From Helicobacter saguini (GTDB lineage Bacteria; Campylobacterota; Campylobacteria; Campylobacterales; Helicobacteraceae): a stretch of 64,000 nt of DNA. The DNA is taken from NCBI RefSeq assembly GCF_000762875.2, contig NZ_JRMP02000009.1, positions 1 to 64,000 of the forward strand, read 5' to 3'. The notes under the pieces were generated by a model, which saw nothing but the letters and a program-made list of their open reading frames with translations, was not told where the DNA came from and ran no database searches. Both the position numbers and the translations under genes were made by a program. This document shows positions 11,113-20,402 of the stretch, in pieces. Position 1 is the first letter of the stretch. The number at the start of each line of letters is the position of its first letter.

Positions 11113-13450
11113 ATTTAGCTCCTTTTTCTATAAAAATAGGGTGGTTGGTGGGCGATAGGAATATAGAATCTTTGTTTTTATAGAATCTAGATTCTATATT
11201 CACTAATTTCATAAAATTTTTAGAATCTACTTTGTTATCCACGTTTTTTGTTTCGCTTCGCGAATTGACAAAATCGCTAGATTCTATGTTGTTTTCTTTT
11301 ATTTTAGAATCTTTGCACTCCACACGTTCGCAAGGGGGGACAAGGGTGGCTTGAATTTGCAAGCTCGTCTCCCCCTTACCCCCCCAAGCCATAGAATCTT
11401 TGCCCCCAAACCCCCCGACAACGCTCCGCGTATTTGTTTTCGTTTGGTTATTTTCCAAATTTAGATTCTGTGTTTTCATAGCGTTTTGAGATTTTTCGCT
11501 CCGCGAATTTATAGAATCTAAGTTAGTATATTCAGTGTTGTGATAGAATCTAGATTCTATATTTGCTAACTTTATAGAATCTTTGTTTTTAAACTCTTCA
11601 GTTATGGATTGCTTCGCTACACTCGCAATGACGTTTTTAGATTCCATAAAATCTAATTTACTTTGTGTGTCGTAGAAATCATCATAAAAATCCCACTCTT
11701 TAAATTGAAAAATATCATAATCATCGTTAGAATCTAAAATGTTAGAATCTAGATTCTGTAAATTATTAGAATCTTTAGATTCCAAAGCCTTTAATTCTTT
11801 CATTAACTCTTGTTTTAACAACTCTTTTTCCGCATCATTTAATGGAATCTCTTCTCCATTAAACTCAATAGAATCTCGCCCTATAAACTGCTCCACATTT
11901 AAAGGCGCAATAAGACCGCCATTGACTTTCAATAAGTGTGTTTTGCTACTTGATTCTACACTTAAGGCTAACATTGATGAAACAAGTTGTTGCGCGCTAA
12001 CTTGCGTATAATTTAAAATCGCATTAGGATAGATTCCAAACGCCACAATAGCCGCTGCAATGGGCGTAATGCTAAGATATTCCCTAAAATTTAAATCTTT
12101 AAGACTGCTTAGAATCTTGCTATCTTTACTATTTATATAGCTTTCTTTATTATAAAAAATATTTTTAAAAAGATAAAGCATATAACTTGCCGAGATAATC
12201 AAGGTAGTCCCAGCCAACGCCGTCAATACAGGCGAAGTAGCAAAAAAGCCATAAAGTGATAAAAACTCACCCACAAAGCCGATAGTCAAAGGCAGCCCAA
12301 CATTTGATAACATCACCAAAGCAAAGAAAAATGCGTAATGTGGCATAACATGAGCTACTGAGCCAAAATCGGCTATATGACGAGTATTTGTGCGATAATA
12401 TAGCATACCAGCTAGTATGAAAAGTCCAGCACTTGTGATACCGTGAGCTACCATCATAAAGATTGCGCCAGAGATTCCATCGGCATTAAAGCTAAAGATT
12501 CCAAGTAGGACAATTCCCATGTGTGAAATGGAGCTATATGCAATTACGCGTTTTATATCCTTTTGCTTAAAGGCGATAATTCCAGCATAAACGACCATAA
12601 TCACGGCTAGGACGCTTACGACAGGCATATAATACACACACGCATCAGGGAAAATCGGTAGCACGAAACGCAATAGGGCAAACGTTCCCATTTTGCTTAA
12701 AAGAGCGGATAGCATAACGCTACCAAGCGTTGGAGCTTCGGTATAAATATGTGGTAGCCACGTGTGCAATGGGACGATGGGAATCTTAACCATTATGCTA
12801 ATAAAAAAGCCTAAAAATAGCCAAAGCTGCGTTTCAAATGGAATGATTACTTCGCTACTTCGCCAGATGAAAAAATCAAAGCTAAAAATGCCTATTTGCG
12901 TGTAGCACAAATAGCCCATATAAAGTATTGCCATTAGCATAAGTAGCGAGCTTGCGAATGTATAAACGAAAAATTTAAGCCCTATATAGATTCTATTACC
13001 GCTTCCCCAAACGCCTACCATGTATAATACAGGGATTAAAGCGAGTTCCCAAAATACATAAAAAAGTATTGCATTTGAGCTTAAAAATAGCCCCATTAAA
13101 ATGCCTTCAAGCGATAAAAGACAGGCTACAAAAGGCTTTGCATCATCGCTTCGTTTTAAGAATACACAAGCTATAAAAATGATAAATGCGGTTAGTATCA
13201 CCAAAAATAGCGAGATTCCATCCACATACACAGAGTAGTTTATCCCCAAAGATTCCATAATAAAAAACTTGTGATAAAACTGCACATCTACCACATTAGA
13301 ATCATAATTGCACCACAAAAATAGCACCATTAAAAGCTCAATAAGACTAATGATTCTACCAAATCGCTTCGCCCCACCATCATCAAATAAAAAAATAAAA
13401 AGCGTGGCTACCAAAGGAGTCGCAATAATCAATGTCAAAATATATTCCAT
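11102..13450 (-). CDS. nuoM: NADH-quinone oxidoreductase subunit M with long repeat-derived tail
   Basis: The first 500 or so residues are a normal NuoM antiporter-like subunit: FYVFWELALIPVLYMVG, then KIPIVPLHTWLPHIYTEAPT and KDIKRVIAYSSISHMG. The protein continues to 782 residues. The extra 270 or so residues are low complexity, built from octamer-encoded DSK/ESR strings plus pieces of other dispersed repeats (IASVAKQSI; SPTNHPIF). The tail ends in EKGAKYAI, which is the translated ribosome site of nuoN. The simplest reading is that repeats accumulated between nuoM and nuoN without stop codons in this frame. Whether the tail is kept in the mature protein is unknown. Confidence 0.95.
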   Translation of the reverse strand: MEYILTLIIATPLVATLFIFLFDDGGAKRFGRIISLIELLMVLFLWCNYDSNVVDVQFYHKFFIMESLGINYSVYVDGISLFLVILTAFIIFIACVFLKRSDDAKPFVACLLSLEGILMGLFLSSNAILFYVFWELALIPVLYMVGVWGSGNRIYIGLKFFVYTFASSLLMLMAILYMGYLCYTQIGIFSFDFFIWRSSEVIIPFETQLWLFLGFFISIMVKIPIVPLHTWLPHIYTEAPTLGSVMLSALLSKMGTFALLRFVLPIFPDACVYYMPVVSVLAVIMVVYAGIIAFKQKDIKRVIAYSSISHMGIVLLGIFSFNADGISGAIFMMVAHGITSAGLFILAGMLYYRTNTRHIADFGSVAHVMPHYAFFFALVMLSNVGLPLTIGFVGEFLSLYGFFATSPVLTALAGTTLIISASYMLYLFKNIFYNKESYINSKDSKILSSLKDLNFREYLSITPIAAAIVAFGIYPNAILNYTQVSAQQLVSSMLALSVESSSKTHLLKVNGGLIAPLNVEQFIGRDSIEFNGEEIPLNDAEKELLKQELMKELKALESKDSNNLQNLDSNILDSNDDYDIFQFKEWDFYDDFYDTQSKLDFMESKNVIASVAKQSITEEFKNKDSIKLANIESRFYHNTEYTNLDSINSRSEKSQNAMKTQNLNLENNQTKTNTRSVVGGFGGKDSMAWGGKGETSLQIQATLVPPCERVECKDSKIKENNIESSDFVNSRSETKNVDNKVDSKNFMKLVNIESRFYKNKDSIFLSPTNHPIFIEKGAKYAI
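11136..11159 (+). repeat. G-rich 24-mer, copy 1
   Basis: The plus strand carries ATAGGGTGGTTGGTGGGCG followed by ATAGG. It lies 24 bp ahead of the nuoN start. Near-identical copies lie before nuoL and nuoJ. On the plus strand the G tracts could form a two-tetrad G-quadruplex. Confidence 0.75.
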
Positions 13451-13459
13451 ACCTAACTC

Positions 13460-15337
13460 CTATATCGCAATAAAATACACCAAAGTAATCACTAAAAGTG
13501 CGACTAGCCCAAAGCTCATAAGGCGTAGCATCGAGCTTAGATTCCCATTTTGCAATGGTTTTAAGCAATAGCTTAAGACAAGGAAAAGTCGCGCTATAGA
13601 ATCTACAATCTTATCAATAAAGCCCATATCAATAAAATGATATAAAAACTCGCTTAAATATGCGTATGGCTTTACAAACAAGATTCTATAAAGTTTAGGA
13701 ATGTAGTATTCATTTATAAGAATCTTATATAAAAAGTTATGATTTTTAGAATCTCTAAAGCCACCAGCATACATTTTCCACGCTAAAGCTATAGATATTA
13801 GAACTAATAAAAGTGTAATAGCAATAAGTGCGTAAATATTATCAATATGGATATTTATCGGCACTAGCACGGCGTTTAGGAAAGATTCAAAACTTGAGTG
13901 AAACATACCAGCAATCACGGCTAAAATGGCTAAGGGCGTCATTGCGTATATCATAACGCGACTTGCTTCATGTGGATGGATAGAATCTTCATAAGCCTTT
14001 GGCGCGAAAAATACTAAGAAAAATAATCTAAAGCTATAAAAGGCAGTACAAGCCGCTCCAAAAAGTAATACAGCGTAAATCACAAATTCATGCTGTGCAA
14101 ATGCTACTTCTAGTATCTTATCTTTTGAGTAATATCCTGCAAGGGGCGGTATTCCACAAAGGGCGAGTGAGCCTATCGCCATAAATATCATAGTGATTTT
14201 CAAAGGCTTTTTTAACGCGCCCATTTTGGTAATATCAAGCTTATCATTCATTGCGTGCATTACATTTCCAGCACTTAAAAATAATAGCGATTTAAAAAAT
14301 GCGTGTGTAAAAAGGTGGAATAATGCTATCCAGTAAGCGCCAAGCCCTGCTGCGACAAACATATATCCTAGTTGGCTTAAGGTCGAGTAGGCGATAATGC
14401 GTTTTAAATCCTTATTTACAATCGCCATAAGACTTGCAAAAATTGCCACAAATGCACCCAGAGCCGCTACAAAGTAGGCTACGTGCGGAGCTAACTCATA
14501 AATAGGAGCAAGGCGAATGACTAAATACACTCCAGCAGTAACCATTGTCGCGGCGTGAATTAAAGCTGATACAGGCGTAGGTCCTTCCATCGCATTTGCT
14601 AACCAAGTATGGAGCGGAAATTGAGCCGATTTTCCCATCGCACCGATAAATAGTAAAATCGCTATCCAGTTTATAATGTTTTCACTAGGTGGATTAGTCG
14701 CTAACGCCGTAAATATATCGCTATAATTTAGCGAGCCAAGTGAGTAATATACTAAAAAGATTCCAAGTAGCATTCCTAAATCGGCAATCCTATTCATTAC
14801 AAACGCTTCGATACTAGCGGCATTTGCGGACTTTCTATCATACCAAAATCCTATCAAAAGATAAGAGCAAGTCCCAACGCCCTCCCAGCCGATAAATAGC
14901 ACGAGCAAATTATCGCCGCCAACGAGCAATAACATCGAAAACACAAAGCCACCAAGATATGCAAAAAAGCGATTAAAGCTTTTGTCATGAGCCATATAAC
15001 CGATAGAGTAAAAATGCACCATAGCTGAAACCAAAGTCACAACAACAATCATTACGGCATTAATCCTATCAAACATAAAAGATAGCGAAACCTGAAACTG
15101 CCCAGTGTTAATAAAATCCCACAAAATAACATGAAAGCTACCCACATCACTGCAGATTAAAATAAGCGTTAGGGCGATAGCACACACAAGGCTAAGGCTA
15201 ATTAAAATGCTACAAATATAGCCTAAAGCAATTGAGCGTTTGCTAGTCGCCTTAAACCCAGCAAGTAGGGCAGAAATCAAAGGCAGAAAAATCGTTGCAA
15301 GTAGTAACTTTTCTTTATATAAAATTAGCAAATCCAT
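13460..15337 (-). CDS. nuoL: NADH-quinone oxidoreductase subunit L
   Basis: The protein has 625 residues, normal for NuoL. Signatures include LLVLFIGWEGVGTCSYLLIGFWY, then GKSAQFPLHTWLANAMEGPTP and DLKRIIAYSTLSQLGYM. It has many hydrophobic segments plus the C-terminal extension with the lateral helix. It is the distal proton-pumping subunit of complex I. A good ribosome site (AAAGGCTAAGTT) precedes the ATG. A repeat-built ORF separates it from nuoK. Unlike nuoM it has almost no octamer expansion. Confidence 0.97.
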   Translation of the reverse strand: MDLLILYKEKLLLATIFLPLISALLAGFKATSKRSIALGYICSILISLSLVCAIALTLILICSDVGSFHVILWDFINTGQFQVSLSFMFDRINAVMIVVVTLVSAMVHFYSIGYMAHDKSFNRFFAYLGGFVFSMLLLVGGDNLLVLFIGWEGVGTCSYLLIGFWYDRKSANAASIEAFVMNRIADLGMLLGIFLVYYSLGSLNYSDIFTALATNPPSENIINWIAILLFIGAMGKSAQFPLHTWLANAMEGPTPVSALIHAATMVTAGVYLVIRLAPIYELAPHVAYFVAALGAFVAIFASLMAIVNKDLKRIIAYSTLSQLGYMFVAAGLGAYWIALFHLFTHAFFKSLLFLSAGNVMHAMNDKLDITKMGALKKPLKITMIFMAIGSLALCGIPPLAGYYSKDKILEVAFAQHEFVIYAVLLFGAACTAFYSFRLFFLVFFAPKAYEDSIHPHEASRVMIYAMTPLAILAVIAGMFHSSFESFLNAVLVPINIHIDNIYALIAITLLLVLISIALAWKMYAGGFRDSKNHNFLYKILINEYYIPKLYRILFVKPYAYLSEFLYHFIDMGFIDKIVDSIARLFLVLSYCLKPLQNGNLSSMLRLMSFGLVALLVITLVYFIAI

Positions 15338-15340
15338 AAC

Positions 15341-16204
15341 TTAGCCTTTCATATTTATTTTAATAGGGTGGTGGGTGGGCGATAGGTTTATAGAATCTAT
15401 TTTTTTAGATTCCATAATTTTAAAATCTTGTTTAGAATCTTTTGCGTTTTTAGATTCTATAGAATCTAGTTTTCTAAAGTTGCTATTTTTTAACAAATCA
15501 TTTTCAGATTCTATTTTTCCAAATTCTCTATTTTTCAACAAAACGTTGTTTGTTTCATTTTTACACATTGCGCAAAAAAGTGCAAATCCCCCACCCCGCG
15601 CCCCCTTTGCAAAAAAAAGCAGCCGCTTTTTTTTCTTAAAGGGGGCGAGCCCCGCTAATCTGTCGCTTTGCAAAAAAAGCGGCGAATGCACTTCTGCATT
15701 CGCTTTTTCGCTTTTTTCGCACTGCGCGACAGGCGGGCTCACAAGGTTCGTGCTTCGCACGTCTCTATTTAATGTCAAGCTATCGCTTGACGTTTTTATT
15801 CGTTTGTTTTTAGAATCTAATTTCTCTTTTTTAGATTCTATGTTTTTTATGGAATCTTTGCTGTCATTGCGAGAAAATTCGCAAGAATTTTCGTGGCAAT
15901 CCACACTTTTTATAGTTTTAGATTCCATAACTTTTTTAGAATCTAAGTTGGTAGATTCAATACTTTTATAGAATCTAGATTCTATATTTTCATCGACGTT
16001 GTTGGCAAAATTCGCAGTTGAAAGATTTGTTTTAATCTTACAAAAGGGTGGCAGAGTGGGAACATGACACAAATTTTGCAGGTGCGAATTTTGCATCAAA
16101 TAAGATTCTATAATTTCTAATTTTTTAGAATTTAAATTATTAGATTCAATATTTTTATAGAATCTAGATTCCATATTTACTAACTTTTCTATTATAAAAC
16201 TCAT
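15341..16204 (-). CDS. Repeat-built open frame between nuoK and nuoL, doubtful protein
   Basis: This open frame of 287 codons resembles no known family. It is a mosaic: octamer-encoded strings (NIESRFYKNIESNNLNSKK), several small palindromes (a GCGAATGCA/TGCATTCGC pair at about 15684-15704, a GTCAAGC/GCTTGAC pair near 15773-15791), a GTCATTGC element (15863-15903) and a G-rich 24-mer. It has a ribosome site (AAGGGG) inside the end of nuoK, so it may be translated. The boundary sequence AAATAA.TATGAA.GG.TA.GTTATG occurs both at nuoK/ORF and at ORF/nuoL, so the block looks like an insertion that duplicated the junction. I would treat it as expanded intergenic DNA that stayed open. Confidence 0.45.
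   Translation of the reverse strand: MSFIIEKLVNMESRFYKNIESNNLNSKKLEIIESYLMQNSHLQNLCHVPTLPPFCKIKTNLSTANFANNVDENIESRFYKSIESTNLDSKKVMESKTIKSVDCHENSCEFSRNDSKDSIKNIESKKEKLDSKNKRIKTSSDSLTLNRDVRSTNLVSPPVAQCEKSEKANAEVHSPLFLQSDRLAGLAPFKKKKRLLFFAKGARGGGFALFCAMCKNETNNVLLKNREFGKIESENDLLKNSNFRKLDSIESKNAKDSKQDFKIMESKKIDSINLSPTHHPIKINMKG
15363..15386 (+). repeat. G-rich 24-mer, copy 2
   Basis: The core is GGGTGGTGGGTGGGCG flanked by ATA and ATAGG on the plus strand. It lies 26 bp ahead of the nuoL start, almost the same offset as copy 1 before nuoN. In the minus-strand frame it is translated as SPTHHPI. Confidence 0.75.
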
Positions 16205-16207
16205 AAC

Positions 16208-16510
16208 CTACCCCTTCATATTATTTAGTGAATCTAAATCTAGCGTTTTATATTTCTTATGCAGTAAAATCACAAGTCCAAGACCGATAGCAACTTCGGC
16301 TGCTGCTAATGCAATCACAAATAACGCAATAATTTGCCCACTTAAATCCCCACGATAATAACCGATAGCCACAAACGCCACATTTATCGCATTTAGCATA
16401 ATCTCAGTCGAAAAAAGCAAAAGCAAAATATTTTTTCGCCGCAAGATTCCATACAAGCCGATACAAAACATAATCGCACTAAAAACAAGATAATGACTTA
16501 ACGTTACCAT
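16208..16510 (-). CDS. nuoK: NADH-quinone oxidoreductase subunit K
   Basis: The protein has 100 residues with three membrane helices, the standard NuoK form. Conserved glutamates are visible in helix 2 (STEIMLNAINVAFVA) and helix 3 (AAAEVAIGLGLVILL), and the GLYGILRRKN loop is present. The start abuts the stop of nuoJ. It forms part of the proton channel at the junction of the membrane arm. Confidence 0.97.
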   Translation of the reverse strand: MVTLSHYLVFSAIMFCIGLYGILRRKNILLLLFSTEIMLNAINVAFVAIGYYRGDLSGQIIALFVIALAAAEVAIGLGLVILLHKKYKTLDLDSLNNMKG

Positions 16511-17242
16511 TTATTGCTCCTTTTTAGTTTCCATTTCACTTATCGTCTCCACAATAGATTCAGTGATACCTTTAGAATCTATCACCTTTGCTTCCTTAAT
16601 ATCAATGACTTTTGCGCCATCGCTAAAACGCGTCTCAGTGAAACTTGTCTGCGAAATACCAGCGCCACACAAGCCAACATCCAAAGTTTCCAAAGGCAAG
16701 TTTGAACGTTTTTTAGAATCTAAGTCCAAATCATCGCCCACATTATAGTCCTGCGGAAACTCCGCCTTATGCGCCCCTAAGCCAATTCCAGCAATCATTG
16801 CCATTAAAAGCATAACCGCAGCCGCCTCAAAGGCAATCAAGTAGTCCTTATAAAGCAAGTGCGCTAGGGCATTCGTGCTTAAATCCGCATTGCTTGCAGC
16901 CTTAAACCCAGCAAGATTACCCACCGCGATAAACAAGCAAAGTGCCAACGCACCGCAAATACACCACACCAAAAACTGATTGTGAAACTTCTCTTTTATC
17001 TCCTTATTAATATCAAAAAACATCATTCCAAACGCATACATAACCACGACCGCGCCGGTATACACTATAATCTGCACCACGCCTAAAAAGTCCGCTGAAA
17101 GCAAGAAAAAAAAGCTAGAAATAAGTATCATACCAAAGGCGAGCGCGCTTAGTGCGTAAAGAATGTTATTTGACATTACAACGACCAAAAAGGCGCATAA
17201 ACTTAAAAACGCGAATGTATAAAAAGCTATTAATTCAAACAT
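16511..17242 (-). CDS. nuoJ: NADH-quinone oxidoreductase subunit J
   Basis: The protein has 243 residues with five hydrophobic segments and the NuoJ signature FLGVVQIIVYTGAVVVMYAFGMMFFD. The region after about residue 175 is a polar tail longer than in most homologs, partly octamer-encoded (VIDSKGITESIVE). The start overlaps the end of the upstream secreted-protein gene by 8 bp, and its ribosome site (AAGGAG) is read through by that gene. NuoA-I are not upstream here, so J-N form a separate block. Confidence 0.96.
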   Translation of the reverse strand: MFELIAFYTFAFLSLCAFLVVVMSNNILYALSALAFGMILISSFFFLLSADFLGVVQIIVYTGAVVVMYAFGMMFFDINKEIKEKFHNQFLVWCICGALALCLFIAVGNLAGFKAASNADLSTNALAHLLYKDYLIAFEAAAVMLLMAMIAGIGLGAHKAEFPQDYNVGDDLDLDSKKRSNLPLETLDVGLCGAGISQTSFTETRFSDGAKVIDIKEAKVIDSKGITESIVETISEMETKKEQ

Positions 17243-18158
17243 TTTTTCTCCTTAAAGCTATGATATTTGTAACTTTAGATTCTATAAAATTATTATAGTG
17301 GGTGGGTATTAGATTAGAATCTATCTTAGATTCTATACCATAAATAGGGTGGTGGGTGGGCGATAGGTCATTAAAAGCGAAAATTATAGAATCTTTAGAA
17401 TCCAGCCCTTTAGATTCTATAAAATTTTTCTCTCTACTCAAAGCAATAATAGATTCTAACTTCACTAACTTTTTAGAATCTAAATTATTAGATTCAGTAT
17501 TTTTATAGAATCTAGATTCTATATTTTCTAACATATTGTTTGTGAGCGAAACACTATTTATAGAATCCACAGAATCTAGCCTTTTAGATTCTATAAAATC
17601 CACATTTTTAAAATTAGATTCTATAGAATCTTTAGAATCTAGCCATAACGCAAACGCCCTAGAATCTGCACTCATAGACTGCTTATTATTAGAATCTCTT
17701 TTAGGATTTTTCGCCTTTTCTTGCTCCATTTTTTTTAACGCTTCGCAATCATTTTTAAGCATCGCCCTAATATCGCTATCAAAAAATAAAAATTCTCCAC
17801 TACTATAAAGATAATGCGAATACAAATTTAGCCCATTAATCACCGCCAAATCCGCATCACTAAGCCGCTCAAGGGTATAACAAATCTCCTTATAAATATT
17901 CCTCGCAATATCAGGGCTATCCGCTGGTATGTTATAATCCATATCAATCGCCCTTGCCACAAGATTATACGCGATAAACATATCATAATTCACCCCGATA
18001 AAGTAGCAAATCTCCGCCTTTAAGCCCTTTTGCTCGCATATCGCTTGAGAGACATAATCAGTGATATAATTTTTCGTTTCACTCGCATTTTCCTTAGAAT
18101 CCAAAGCAAAACCAGATTCCATAAATATAAATAAAAAAACAAAGATTCTAAACGCCAT
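17235..18158 (-). CDS. Secreted hypothetical protein with repeat tail
   Basis: I place the start at 18158, where AGGA lies 9 bases before the ATG and the N-terminus reads as a signal peptide (MAFRIFVFLFIFMESGFA). An upstream TTG at 18188 is also possible. Residues 25-145 hold a compact domain with several cysteines (AICEQKGLKAEICYFIG, ICYTLERLSD) that is paralogous to the protein at 52205-52648: both share IC..LE.LSD.....I..L.LY....Y....F. The remaining 150 or so residues are octamer-encoded low complexity and end in LRRKNV, the translated ribosome site of nuoJ. Function unknown. It is the first gene of the nuoJ-N transcript. Confidence 0.7.
   Translation of the reverse strand: MAFRIFVFLFIFMESGFALDSKENASETKNYITDYVSQAICEQKGLKAEICYFIGVNYDMFIAYNLVARAIDMDYNIPADSPDIARNIYKEICYTLERLSDADLAVINGLNLYSHYLYSSGEFLFFDSDIRAMLKNDCEALKKMEQEKAKNPKRDSNNKQSMSADSRAFALWLDSKDSIESNFKNVDFIESKRLDSVDSINSVSLTNNMLENIESRFYKNTESNNLDSKKLVKLESIIALSREKNFIESKGLDSKDSIIFAFNDLSPTHHPIYGIESKIDSNLIPTHYNNFIESKVTNIIALRRKNV
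17344..17367 (+). repeat. G-rich 24-mer, copy 3
   Basis: It is identical to copy 2 (GGGTGGTGGGTGGGCG core with ATA and ATAGG flanks). It lies about 100 bp ahead of the nuoJ start, inside the repeat tail of the upstream gene. A shorter relative (GTGGGTGGGTA) occurs at about 17299. Confidence 0.75.
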
Positions 18159-18438
18159 TTCTAAAATTCCTAAAAACATTTTTAACAAACAACTAAGGCT
18201 AAAAAATATCGCAAAACTTAATAGCCAAAAATACTCTAAATAAAATCTTTATTTTATCATTTTATTCGCATTTTATTTTCAAAATGCTAATTTTTTTACA
18301 TTTATTATTTCCAAGTGTAGAATTTTTTAACACTTTTGTAACATTATAAACTTTTTAGACTTTGATTATTAAAAAAATCTTAAAGTTTCTCCACTACAAT
18401 TAACCTTATACAAAGTCGGCATAAAAAAGGTATAAGAT

Positions 18439-19503
18439 TTGAAAAAGTTACTTATTTTATTATTTTTAGTGATAATTAATTACATATTTGCTAATACTTG
18501 TAAATTTGATAAAACGCAAAAAGAAAAGGGAATAAAGATTCTAAAAGAAGTTGGCATTTATACAAAAAGCGATTTTGAAGGCGAGATACAGGCAATTAAG
18601 CCTGTGATAGAATCTATGCTTGATAAAGCGGTGAATTTTCGCGGTGTGGAAAGCCAAAATGGATACTTTTTTGACGCTCAAACTCATTATGATGTTAGCA
18701 AACTTAAAAATTTAGATTCTATAATTTTCCTTGCCAAAAATAAAAAAAGTGCCTTTGCACTGGCGTTTATCTATCAAATGAGTGCGTTTGATGTTGGGGA
18801 GACTTGCAAGGAGTGCAAGGTGTTAATAAGTGAGAATCTGGATGTGGATTTTAGTGAATTTGCAAAATTTATGGCGAATGAAATCTCACTTGAAAATATC
18901 AAAAATACTAATTTTAATCTTAAAAAGTTATATATTTTAGAATCTAGTGCGATTATGGGCGAAGCCTTGCTCTGCGATGGGCTAGAGACTAATGATACAC
19001 AAAAACTGCTTGTGGCTTACGCGTATTTTAGCCTTGCAGGACGGAGTGAAAGGGCGTTAGATACGCTACTTGAAGGTGTTAAACGCAATGATAAAAATGC
19101 TGGGATTACGCTAAATTATCTGCTAAATAATGGGATTTTTACGCCAAAAAACCTTGTGGCTGCAAAAATGCTAGAGCGCGAAATCGCTAAAGATAGCGTG
19201 GCGGCGGCGTTAAACAACCAAATGATTACAAAAAATCTTAAAACTTTTAGTTTGTCGAGTAACGCAAATATCGTTGATTATATGCTTTACTGGCGGCTTG
19301 TGGAGACTGGGAAAATACTTGATTTGCAAGATTCTAAATATGAAAATCTGGGCGAAAATAATAAAAAAGATATACAAGAAAATATCGCTAAAATGCTTAG
19401 CTACACGAATAAAAAACGTGCTTTAAGCATAGAATCTCGCGGCAAAAATGACAAGATTCTATATAACAAAATAACGGATTTTATTAAGAGTGAAAAGTTA
19501 TAA
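18439..19503 (+). CDS. Secreted hypothetical protein, TPR/Sel1-like C-terminus
   Basis: The protein has 354 residues and starts at a TTG 10 bases after AAAGG. A signal peptide is clear (MKKLLILLFLVIINYIFA). The rest is helical, with segments such as KLLVAYAYFSLAGRSERALDTLLEGV that resemble Sel1/TPR-type repeats. A CKECK motif lies mid-protein. It is transcribed away from the nuoJ block; the 250-bp space between them is AT-rich and should hold both promoters. I do not recognise the family. Periplasmic or outer-membrane location is inferred from the signal peptide. Confidence 0.7.
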   Translation: MKKLLILLFLVIINYIFANTCKFDKTQKEKGIKILKEVGIYTKSDFEGEIQAIKPVIESMLDKAVNFRGVESQNGYFFDAQTHYDVSKLKNLDSIIFLAKNKKSAFALAFIYQMSAFDVGETCKECKVLISENLDVDFSEFAKFMANEISLENIKNTNFNLKKLYILESSAIMGEALLCDGLETNDTQKLLVAYAYFSLAGRSERALDTLLEGVKRNDKNAGITLNYLLNNGIFTPKNLVAAKMLEREIAKDSVAAALNNQMITKNLKTFSLSSNANIVDYMLYWRLVETGKILDLQDSKYENLGENNKKDIQENIAKMLSYTNKKRALSIESRGKNDKILYNKITDFIKSEKL

Positions 19504-19655
19504 ACCAAAAACATAAAACTGTGTAATATAAGGCATCCTAATTAACAAGAAATATTGCCAATCAATCAGCATAAATAAATTACAATTTTCCACAACTTTA
19601 AGTTATATTTAAACTTTAACATTGTATAATTATTGTTTTTCATTTTGATAATTTT

Positions 19656-19746
19656 GGACAGGTGGGTGAGTTGGCTGAAACCACGTCCCTGCTAAGGACG
19701 CGTAGTCGCAAGATTACCGAGGGTTCGAATCCCTCCCTGTCCGCCA
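19656..19746 (+). tRNA. tRNA-Ser (anticodon GCT)
   Basis: The acceptor arms GGACAGG and CCTGTCC pair, the discriminator is G, and the CCA end is encoded. The anticodon loop CTGCTAA carries GCT at 19691-19693. The long variable arm (CGCGTAGTCGCAAGATTACCGA region) and the T-loop GGTTCGAATCC are those of a class II serine tRNA. It reads AGC/AGU codons. Confidence 0.97.
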
Positions 19747-19771
19747 TTAAACAATAAAAATTCCAAAAAAT

Positions 19772-20278
19772 CTAATTATTTCCCCCATACAATACTTTCC
19801 TTTCAATGATTCCATCAATGCCGATGTGCGTGTCGCTATCATCCATAGAATCATTTGGCATACGCATAAATGATAGCTCTTCAATCGCCTGATAGGAGCT
19901 AACCACCGCTAGAATCTTCATATCCAAAAGATAAAAATTTGCGATATTTTGCAAGGTCGCAAGCATATCATCATGCCGCCCCTTAATAAAATCGCCATCA
20001 TCACGCTCAATCATAAAGTAGCTAGCGCCCAAATCAGCAAACATAAGCAGCGAAGTCTTAAGCAAATTAAACCGCCCAAGATTATTAGAATCTAGCAAAA
20101 CAGCGAACTTTATCTCATTATCACGCAACTTTTTAGCCAGCAAAAAATAAGATTCTAAACTCTGCGTATCACTCAAGCGAAAAAAAATAAAAACATCGCT
20201 ACTAACGCTATTACACTCATTAAAATCACTAATTTCTTTGAATTTCTGCTCAGTTGTAAAACTGCTAAAAATCACCAT
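19772..20278 (-). CDS. Conserved hypothetical protein
   Basis: The protein has 168 residues with no signal peptide. The pattern alternates strands and helices (VFIFFRLSD, KFAVLLDSN, ASYFMIERDDGDFIK, KILAVVSS), suggesting a small alpha/beta cytoplasmic domain. It ends just after the tRNA-Ser, facing it. A clear ribosome site (AAGGACATTTT) supports the ATG at 20278. I do not recognise its function. The octamer is nearly absent, which argues for a constrained fold. Confidence 0.7.
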   Translation of the reverse strand: MVIFSSFTTEQKFKEISDFNECNSVSSDVFIFFRLSDTQSLESYFLLAKKLRDNEIKFAVLLDSNNLGRFNLLKTSLLMFADLGASYFMIERDDGDFIKGRHDDMLATLQNIANFYLLDMKILAVVSSYQAIEELSFMRMPNDSMDDSDTHIGIDGIIERKVLYGGNN

Positions 20279-20402
20279 AAAATGTCCTTAAAATACACAA
20301 AATTTGCAAAAATTACCGCAAAAAACACAATAATTATTTTTACTTAACAATTATATTATAGAATCATAAACGCAATTATTTATATTTATTTAAGGAAAAG
20401 TT

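Noticed and set aside
15375-15971. Plus-strand open frame opposite the repeat block between nuoK and nuoL
   Set aside because: Octamers keep several frames open on both strands; the product is pure low complexity without a ribosome site.
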